14,244 nt of DNA. Source: Faecalibacterium sp. UBA7177 (lineage in GTDB: Bacteria > Bacillota > Clostridia > Oscillospirales > Ruminococcaceae). The stretch is from the NCBI GenBank assembly GCA_002491225.1, contig DKVN01000106.1:1-14244 (forward strand), in the 5' to 3' direction. The notes under the pieces are model-generated. The model was not told the DNA's origin. It saw nothing but the letters and a program-made list of their open reading frames with translations, and made no database searches. Below, one piece after another: positions 1 to 6,125 of this stretch (the stretch's first letter is position 1; every line of letters begins with the position of its first letter). The position numbers and the translations under genes are program-made.

Positions 1-26
1 ACCGCTTTTTAGACAGTTTGACCATA

Positions 27-79
27 ACCGGACACCAATTTTGATACAATGGGTATTGAAGTGGGTGTCCGGTTTTTTT
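27..79 (+). terminator. Rho-independent terminator of an upstream gene
   Basis: Inverted arms ACCGGACACC (27-36) and GGTGTCCGGT (64-73) form a perfect 10-bp stem with a 27-nt loop, followed by a run of seven T (73-79). This is the classical intrinsic terminator layout on the plus strand. It must end a transcript whose gene lies left of the window, since bases 1-26 contain no recognisable coding end. The long loop is unusual but the stem and T tract are clear. Confidence 0.8.
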
Positions 80-118
80 ATACCAGAACTGTTGAACATT
101 ATTTGTTCGATCAATTGA
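56..118 (+). promoter_or_regulatory. Possible promoter and dyad operator upstream of the 141-926 gene
   Basis: A weak sigma-A-like pair is present: TTGAAG (56-61), 17-nt spacer, TATACC (79-84), overlapping the 3' side of the terminator. Just downstream are two dyads: GAACA-N5-TGTTC (94-98/104-108), framed by TTGA and TCAA, and the 8-bp palindrome TCAATTGA (111-118). These could be an operator or the 5' UTR of the next gene. The -10 is poor, so the promoter call is tentative. Confidence 0.25.
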
Positions 119-140
119 AATTTAACGGAGGCTTGCCATA

Positions 141-926
141 TTGAATATTACATATCATAATCCTGGATATACCCATTCTATAGACAGTATTTCGTCGTTT
201 CTTACAGGTGATGAAACCCCGTTTTGGTCAAAGCCCATCCTGCATTTTTATCCACAGATAGACGAACATACACTTATGAGTCTTAATCGAACAGAAAAAC
301 AGAAGTACCTAAATTATGTATTCAGCGATATATACGAAAACCTAAGAGAAGAAATTAACAGTAAGGTCATTCGCTATAATTCCCATTTCCAAAACTATAA
401 GTGGCAAATTGAAGATGCCCTGTCCGATGCGTTTGACTTAGACGCCAGTTCAATTTTTAATGATTTGACAGGCAATGTAACCTTAAACCCCGTCTGCCCT
501 CGTTTTTTGAAAGATCGTTATTTTGATGTCTTCTATTTGAATAGCGAGAAAGGTGCATTAGGCTTATCCCTTCATGAAGTTATTCACTATTTTTGGTTCT
601 ATGTATGGAATGGCCATTTTGGTGACAATTATGATGATTATGAAACCCCTTCGCTGAAGTGGATATTGAGTGGGATGGTGGTGGAAACTATCATGAGTGA
701 CAAAAGATTAAGTTCCATCAATCCGTACTTTCCTAAAGAGAATGGAGGCTGTATTTACCCCTATTTTCAAAATATGATTGTGGATGGCTCTCCAATATTG
801 GGTACGATAGATACACTTTATCGTCGCAACAGCATTATCGTTTTTATGGAAGAAGCATACGCATACTGCATCAAGTATGAAAATGAAATTCGCAGACAAA
901 CCGAGGCAGCAGAGAATGTATGTTGA
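141..926 (+). CDS. Putative HExxH zinc-dependent metalloprotein, AT-rich, unknown function
   Basis: This encodes 261 aa. The start is the TTG at 141, chosen because ACGGAGG (125-131) lies 9 nt upstream and no in-frame ATG occurs before the conserved-looking N-terminus. I do not recognise a named family. Residues 145-149 read HEVIH, a canonical HExxH zinc-peptidase motif, within an aromatic helix (HYFWFYVW). A glutamate at about residue 182 (GMVVET), roughly 33 residues on, could be the third ligand as in gluzincin-type enzymes. There is no signal peptide or clear membrane span, so a cytoplasmic location is inferred. The gene is clearly AT-rich and rich in A/T-ending codons, unlike every other gene here, and it is isolated between two terminators. 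This suggests recent transfer or a mobile cargo gene. The motif supports metal binding; proteolysis is unproven. Confidence 0.75.
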   Translation: MNITYHNPGYTHSIDSISSFLTGDETPFWSKPILHFYPQIDEHTLMSLNRTEKQKYLNYVFSDIYENLREEINSKVIRYNSHFQNYKWQIEDALSDAFDLDASSIFNDLTGNVTLNPVCPRFLKDRYFDVFYLNSEKGALGLSLHEVIHYFWFYVWNGHFGDNYDDYETPSLKWILSGMVVETIMSDKRLSSINPYFPKENGGCIYPYFQNMIVDGSPILGTIDTLYRRNSIIVFMEEAYAYCIKYENEIRRQTEAAENVC

Positions 927-1050
927 CCGATTTCAATTTATAGGCGTGTACATTTTAATTATTCCCTAACTTTTTAACGATAGATGCACCTTTTAACGAA
1001 AGGTCGGCACTATGTCCTTTTCGTATCAAAGCAGGTCACTACTTTCAGCA

Positions 1051-1093
1051 AGAAGAGCCTCTGGAATCGTTTGGTTCCAGAGGCTCTTCTTTT
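1051..1093. terminator. Strong bidirectional intrinsic terminator
   Basis: Arms AGAAGAGCCTCTGGAA (1051-1066) and TTCCAGAGGCTCTTCT (1075-1090) form a perfect 16-bp stem with an 8-nt loop. A T-rich tail follows on the plus strand, and a shorter, T-containing run on the minus strand. It sits between the plus-strand gene ending at 926 and the minus-strand gene ending at 1219, so it can end both convergent transcripts. Bases 927-1050 before it hold no gene that I can support. Confidence 0.85.
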
Positions 1094-1188
1094 ATCCTGC
1101 GGCCGGTCTGCCGCCGCTCAGGGCCCGGCCCCACGGCGGATGTTGGGCCGCGGCCCTTTTTATCCCGCGGCCTGTGTTTGCCGCCACT
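1090..1188. repeat. Imperfect direct repeat with GC palindrome in intergenic DNA
   Basis: Two copies of a roughly 30-nt unit lie at 1090-1118 and 1158-1188. Both run TTTTATCC-(T/C)-GCGGCC, then a short variable part, then GCCGCC-N-CT. Between them is the 12-bp palindrome GGGCCGCGGCCC (1145-1156) followed by five T, which resembles a weak second plus-strand terminator. This may be duplicated terminator-proximal DNA. Function is unknown. Confidence 0.45.
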
Positions 1189-1218
1189 TACGCGAAGGTG
1201 CTGGCTCCCCGCAGCGCG

Positions 1219-2019
1219 TTACTCCTCCTGCCCCTGCCCCTTCCGCTGGGCAAGCGCCTGCTGCCAGCGGCGCAGCACCTCCCGCAGGGGCTCGGCGAGG
1301 TAGCCCCACGCCCTCTCCGCGATCGGTTCCGGCACGCCGTAGGCCGCCTCGGCGATGCTGCCGGTGATGGCGGCGAGGGTGTCGCTGTCGCCGCCCAGCG
1401 AGATGGCGTTGCGGATGGCATCCTCAAAGCTGTCGCTCTCCAAAAAGGCGATGATTGCCTCGGGCACCGTCTCCTGGCAGCTCTCGTTGAACCTGTAATG
1501 GGGCCGGATCGCATCAAGGGTCCGGCTCAGGTCGTAGCCGAACTCCCGCTCGAGGTACTCTTTGATTTCAGCTTTACTCTTCCCGCTCCGGGCCAGGAAG
1601 ATGGCGGCCGCCGTGCTCTCGGCCCCCTTGATCCCCTCGGGGTGGTCGTGGGTCACCGACGCGGCCAGCGCGGCTGCGTCCCGGGTCTCCTCGAGAGTGT
1701 CGAACCACCAGCCCACCGCCGCCGTCCGCATGGCCGAGCCGTTACCCCAGGAGTAGTAGGGGGCCCGATCGTCCGAAAGGACCCAGAGCTTAAAGCGCCC
1801 GCCGTACCCGGCGCCGGGGTACATCCTGCCGTATTGTTTCATGGCGTCGATGAAGTCGTCCTTCTTCCCGCCCTGCATCAGCCCCTCGGCCACCGCAATG
1901 GTCATGACCGTGTCGTCGGTAAAAAAGCACCTGTCCTGAAACAGCGGGAACTCCTTTGTTTTGATGTTGTGCCACTCGTACACCGAGCCCACGATGTCCC
2001 CGATGATCGCTCCCATCAT
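1219..2019 (-). CDS. ADP-ribosylglycohydrolase family protein (DraG-like)
   Basis: This encodes 266 aa, a normal length for the family. It is predicted to hydrolyse the bond between ADP-ribose and a protein side chain or small molecule, using a binuclear magnesium centre. Visible family motifs are the N-terminal GDIVGS (7-12), the metal-binding TDDT (34-37), HDHPEG (124-129) and GGDSDT (209-214), the last supplying the C-terminal metal ligands. All key acidic residues are present, so the enzyme should be active. The start ATG at 2019 follows AAAGGAG with a 9-nt gap; a second ATG immediately follows and gives nearly the same protein. It lies downstream of the methyltransferase on the same strand, about 135 nt away, and may be co-transcribed or have its own promoter. 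The true substrate cannot be told from sequence, since many relatives act on metabolites rather than nitrogenase reductase. Confidence 0.9.
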   Translation of the reverse strand: MMGAIIGDIVGSVYEWHNIKTKEFPLFQDRCFFTDDTVMTIAVAEGLMQGGKKDDFIDAMKQYGRMYPGAGYGGRFKLWVLSDDRAPYYSWGNGSAMRTAAVGWWFDTLEETRDAAALAASVTHDHPEGIKGAESTAAAIFLARSGKSKAEIKEYLEREFGYDLSRTLDAIRPHYRFNESCQETVPEAIIAFLESDSFEDAIRNAISLGGDSDTLAAITGSIAEAAYGVPEPIAERAWGYLAEPLREVLRRWQQALAQRKGQGQEE

Positions 2020-2154
2020 TTGTACCAGCTCCTTTTTTATTTGGGTGTGCTTCTGTTTTTATGATACATTATCCGTGGGGCGTTTTGGTCGCACAGGAAG
2101 CGACATTTTTGTCCTTTGCCGGGCCGGTCTGTGGTGGGAAGCGTTTTGGTGCCC

Positions 2155-2889
2155 TTATTTTGTTTCTTTTTCGGCCCGCACCAGCAGCATCATCGGCCGC
2201 CGCAGCTCGTCCTGCATACCGGGCAGCATTCGCATCTCCTCGGGCGGCTCGGCCTCCTCCACCGCCGTCAGCGCAAAACCGCAGCGGAGCAGCCCCATGA
2301 GGAGCTGGGTCAGGGTGTGGTGCTGCTTGGTCACCGCGCAGCCCAAAAAGTGGGTCTGCCGCGCTCCCGGGCGGTAATAGTCGTCCACCGGCCAATACTT
2401 TGGTGCGCCGTCCGCGCCATAGACCCAGTCCTGCCCGACCCCCGCGGTAAAGACGGGATGCTCGATATTGAATAAAAATATCCCGCCGGGCCTCAGGGTG
2501 CGCCAGACCTTCTGGAAAATGCTGTCCAGATCCTCGATGTAGTGCAGCGCCAGATTGGAGAGCACCAGATCCCAGGCGTTTTCGGGGTACTCGTAGGTCT
2601 CGATCCCGCAGTGCCGATACTCGATCCTCTCGTCCGGGTTTCGCCGTGCCGCCTCGGCCAGCATCTTTTCGCTCAGGTCGATGCCGAGCACCCGCGCCGC
2701 CCCCTGCCCGGCCGCGTATTGGCAGTGCCAGCCATAGCCGCAGCCAAGATCCAGCACGGCGCGGCCCTCCACCGGCGGAAAGAGCGGCTGCAGCTGGTGC
2801 CACTCTCCGGCGGCCGCCAGCCCGCCTTTGCTGCGATCCATCTGCGCGTATTGGGCAAAGAAGGTCTCGTTGTCATATTCGTTGGGCAT
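2155..2889 (-). CDS. Class I SAM-dependent methyltransferase
   Basis: This encodes 244 aa from the ATG at 2889, which follows a GGCGGGAG-like Shine-Dalgarno; an in-frame ATG 30 nt upstream (2919) would add ten residues. Starting at MPNEYDNETFF matches what I know of relatives. Motif I is VLDLGCGYGWHC (45-56), the acidic end of strand beta-2 is GID (69-71), and motif IV-like DLVLSNLALHYIEDL lies at about 107-121, followed by the LRPGG post-motif turn (132-136). This is the Methyltransf_11/UbiE-type Rossmann fold found in many small-molecule methylases. The substrate is unknown. It lies 93 nt downstream of the UvrA-like gene on the same strand, so the two may form one transcript. Because UvrA2-type and SAM methyltransferase proteins both occur in natural-product self-resistance, a resistance role is possible, but this is only inference. 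Confidence 0.88.
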   Translation of the reverse strand: MPNEYDNETFFAQYAQMDRSKGGLAAAGEWHQLQPLFPPVEGRAVLDLGCGYGWHCQYAAGQGAARVLGIDLSEKMLAEAARRNPDERIEYRHCGIETYEYPENAWDLVLSNLALHYIEDLDSIFQKVWRTLRPGGIFLFNIEHPVFTAGVGQDWVYGADGAPKYWPVDDYYRPGARQTHFLGCAVTKQHHTLTQLLMGLLRCGFALTAVEEAEPPEEMRMLPGMQDELRRPMMLLVRAEKETK

Positions 2890-2982
2890 GGGGTCTCCCG
2901 CCTTTCTTTCATCCTTCAAACCATTCGTTCGGGGGCAGCGCGGCGCGGCTTTGGGGCCCGCCGCATCCCCCTGCCTTGCGTT

Positions 2983-5490
<2,508 letters not shown>

Positions 5491-5574
5491 AGGGCATCGG
5501 CTCCTTTCCGTGCCGGTGCGGCCCGGCAAAATAAAATTTTTGAAGAAATTTTCAAATCGGGCTTAAATGTACTG

Positions 5575-5601
5575 ATTATAGGATATATCATCCTGTATAA
5601 T
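5575..5601. promoter_or_regulatory. Near-palindromic divergent promoter/operator between uvrA-like gene and plus-strand DNA
   Basis: A consensus -10 TATAAT lies on the plus strand at 5596-5601 and another on the minus strand at 5580-5575. They flank the dyad AGGAT-N5-ATCCT (5580-5594), so the whole 27-bp stretch is an imperfect palindrome. The minus-strand box would serve the UvrA-like gene (start 5490). The plus-strand box would start an RNA towards 5608 and beyond. No good -35 is present for either, although CTGACA occurs on the minus strand at 5612-5607, 17 nt from a poor GATATA. An activator or repressor bound at the dyad is plausible. Confidence 0.4.
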
Positions 5602-5621
5602 GGGGGTGTCAGGAGGGTTAA

Positions 5622-5687
5622 TTGCAAGAGTGAAGGTAACATTTTAGGGGGTAAAAACGAGCAAAAACGTGACGTTCACTCCTGCAA
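5622..5687. repeat. Long imperfect inverted repeat (RNA hairpin candidate)
   Basis: Arms 5622-5640 (TTGCAAGAGTGAAGGTAAC) and 5669-5687 (GTGACGTTCACTCCTGCAA) pair at 16 of 19 positions around a 28-nt A/G-rich loop. It lies in the putative leader of the UvrA-like gene (minus strand) and also downstream of the plus-strand TATAAT at 5596. It could be a regulatory leader hairpin, for example an attenuator-like element for the UvrA-like gene, or part of a small plus-strand RNA. No T tract follows directly on either strand, so it is not called a terminator. Confidence 0.5.
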
Positions 5688-5717
5688 AATACAATATAAT
5701 AAAGGAGATATCAGGAG

Positions 5718-5831
5718 ATGGGGCCTGCCGGAATGGCGGCTGCAGCGGCCACAGATACCATTCCCCCAGGGCCCGCGATCTCCTGCAGGCCCTGGGGGAG
5801 CTTGATCCGGCTCACACTCTGTACAACATAA
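5718..5831 (+). CDS. Tentative small ORF (37 aa) antisense to the crRNA-like RNA
   Basis: An ATG at 5718 is preceded by AAAGGAG (5701-5707) with a 10-nt gap, and by TATAAT (5695-5700). The product begins MGPAGMAAAAATDTIPPG and ends at TAA 5829-5831. It has no signal peptide, convincing transmembrane helix or family resemblance, and much of it lies over strong GC-rich inverted repeats that explain the composition better than coding. It is recorded because the Shine-Dalgarno is good and because the ORF lies wholly antisense to the 3' half of the solitary guide RNA. It is probably not a real gene. Confidence 0.15.
   Translation: MGPAGMAAAAATDTIPPGPAISCRPWGSLIRLTLCTT
5763..5798 (-). other. 11-bp hairpin at the second-repeat position of the crRNA-like RNA
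   Basis: CCCCCAGGGCC (5763-5773) and GGCCCTGGGGG (5788-5798) form a perfect 11-bp stem with a 14-nt loop. On the minus strand it begins 40 nt after the solitary repeat, about one type I-C spacer length plus a few nucleotides. It therefore occupies the place of a second repeat and starts with GCTCCCC, shared with the array repeat stem. It may be a degenerate second repeat or a stabilising 3' stem. No T tract follows on either strand, so simple intrinsic termination is not clear. A second pairing, GGAATGG (5730-5736) with CCATTCC (5758-5764), abuts it. Confidence 0.55.
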
Positions 5832-5881
5832 ATCTTACATTTCAATCCACGTTTCCCTTTAGAGGGAAACGACTGTACAAC
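5819..5881. repeat. 9-nt direct repeats CTGTACAAC flanking the solitary repeat
   Basis: CTGTACAAC occurs at 5819-5827 and 5873-5881, 54 nt apart. On the minus strand one copy (GTTGTACAG) runs directly into the first G of the CRISPR-like repeat, and the other spans spacer positions 12-20. The second copy also contains the dyad ACAAC-G-GTTGT (5877-5887), and a further dyad CAACT-TG-AGTTG lies at 5903-5914 in the RNA leader. Their role is unknown. Confidence 0.5.
5839..5873 (-). repeat. Solitary divergent type I-C CRISPR repeat
   Basis: Read on the minus strand, the 35-nt unit begins GTCGTTTCCC (5873-5864) and ends GTGGATTGAAAT (5850-5839). It shares GTCG and the last 12 nt with the array repeat at 14212-14244. 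Its stem, CGTTTCCCT with AGGGAAACG around loop CTAA, has 9 bp, against 8 bp (CGCTCCCC/GGGGAGCG) in the array. At stem pairs 3 and 5 a C-G pair is replaced by T-A, changing both sides, so folding has been kept while sequence drifted. That pattern implies selection for Cas5c processing and Cascade loading. No second canonical repeat is present nearby. Confidence 0.92.
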
Positions 5882-5925
5882 GGTTGTTTTGGTGTATCTT
5901 GCCAACTTGAGTTGTGAGCAATTCT

Positions 5926-5954
5926 ATTATATCATGGTTTTATCTGAACGCAAA
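5926..5954 (-). promoter_or_regulatory. Extended -10 promoter of the solitary crRNA-like unit
   Basis: On the minus strand TGATATAAT (5934-5926) is a perfect TGn extended -10. A weak -35 lies at TTTGCG (5954-5949, 17-nt spacing) or TTGCGT (5953-5948, 16-nt spacing). Transcription would begin near 5919, about 46 nt before the solitary repeat. This promoter diverges from the cas3 promoter, with its -35 about 50 nt from the cas3 -35. The exact TGnTATAAT match makes it the strongest promoter-like site in the intergenic region. Confidence 0.7.
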
Positions 5955-6002
5955 CCAAACTCTCTTGTGCAAATCTGCCCTGACCTTCAACCGGTTTGGG
6001 GA

Positions 6003-6031
6003 ATTGGCCAATATTCTGTTGTCGATATAGT
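6003..6031 (+). promoter_or_regulatory. Predicted promoter of the cas operon
   Basis: TTGGCC (6004-6009) and TATAGT (6026-6031) are separated by 16 nt, matching 4/6 and 5/6 of the sigma-A consensus. The start site would be near 6038, giving a UTR of roughly 88 nt before the cas3 ATG. The -35 lies inside the perfect 10-bp palindrome ATTGGCCAAT (6003-6012), a possible operator. The match to the solitary guide RNA begins just downstream of the -10. All cas genes overlap or nearly abut, so this one promoter probably serves the whole operon. Confidence 0.6.
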
Positions 6032-6038
6032 AAAATAT

Positions 6039-6058
6039 TACAAAATAAAACTTACGAA
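6039..6058 (-). promoter_or_regulatory. Target site (PAM plus seed match) of the crRNA-like RNA at the cas3 start region
   Basis: The minus strand reads TTC (6058-6056), the canonical type I-C PAM, then GTAAGTTTTATTTTGTA (6055-6039). This equals the solitary spacer except at positions 6 and 12. From position 18 the match ends. The site sits at about +1 to +18 of the predicted cas3 transcript. A Cascade spanning a full 34-nt spacer would cover 6055-6022, including the -10 box. Confidence 0.8.
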
Positions 6059-6125
6059 GTAAAAAATGCTTGCGTTTCGAGATCCCCCATGCTATGATGA
6101 ATTCACAAACCAAAAGGAGGCACGT

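Larger units (their letters stand above)
5763..5919 (-). ncRNA. Candidate crRNA-like autoregulatory guide RNA (CreR-type) for the type I-C Cascade
   Basis: The RNA is predicted to start near 5919, behind a consensus extended -10 box, and runs on the minus strand, divergent from cas3. After a leader of about 46 nt comes one CRISPR-like repeat (5873-5839), then a spacer-like segment from 5838, then an 11-bp hairpin (5798-5763). The repeat retains the stem-loop and the exact 11-nt handle that type I-C Cas5 leaves on a crRNA. The first 17 spacer nt, GTAAGATTTATGTTGTA, match the cas3 start region (6055-6039 minus) at 15 of 17 positions, with mismatches only at 6 and 12, behind a TTC PAM. Known precedent: CreA/CreR guides with short seed complementarity let type I effectors repress a promoter without cutting. 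The inferred role is Cascade-mediated repression of cas3-cas2. The 3' end is uncertain. Alternatives are a relic of an older array or a self-targeting orphan unit. Confidence 0.8.

Noticed and set aside
5718..5831. CreT-like toxin partner for the guide RNA
   Set aside because: The peptide has no toxin-like features or rare-codon cluster. The guide matches the cas3 promoter, and I found no TTC-plus-seed match near the small ORF's own promoter region, so cas autoregulation fits better than toxin-antitoxin.
5839..5873. Second full CRISPR array on the minus strand
   Set aside because: Only one repeat could be found. The next spacer-length position holds a different hairpin without the GATTGAAAT end.
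5711..5905. 64-codon minus-strand frame over the guide RNA
   Set aside because: It lacks a Shine-Dalgarno and is translated from the repeat and hairpins. The RNA structure accounts for the sequence.
5669..5917. 82-codon plus-strand frame across the solitary repeat
   Set aside because: It has a GTG start without a ribosome site and reads straight through the antisense of the CRISPR-like repeat. The non-coding explanation fits better.
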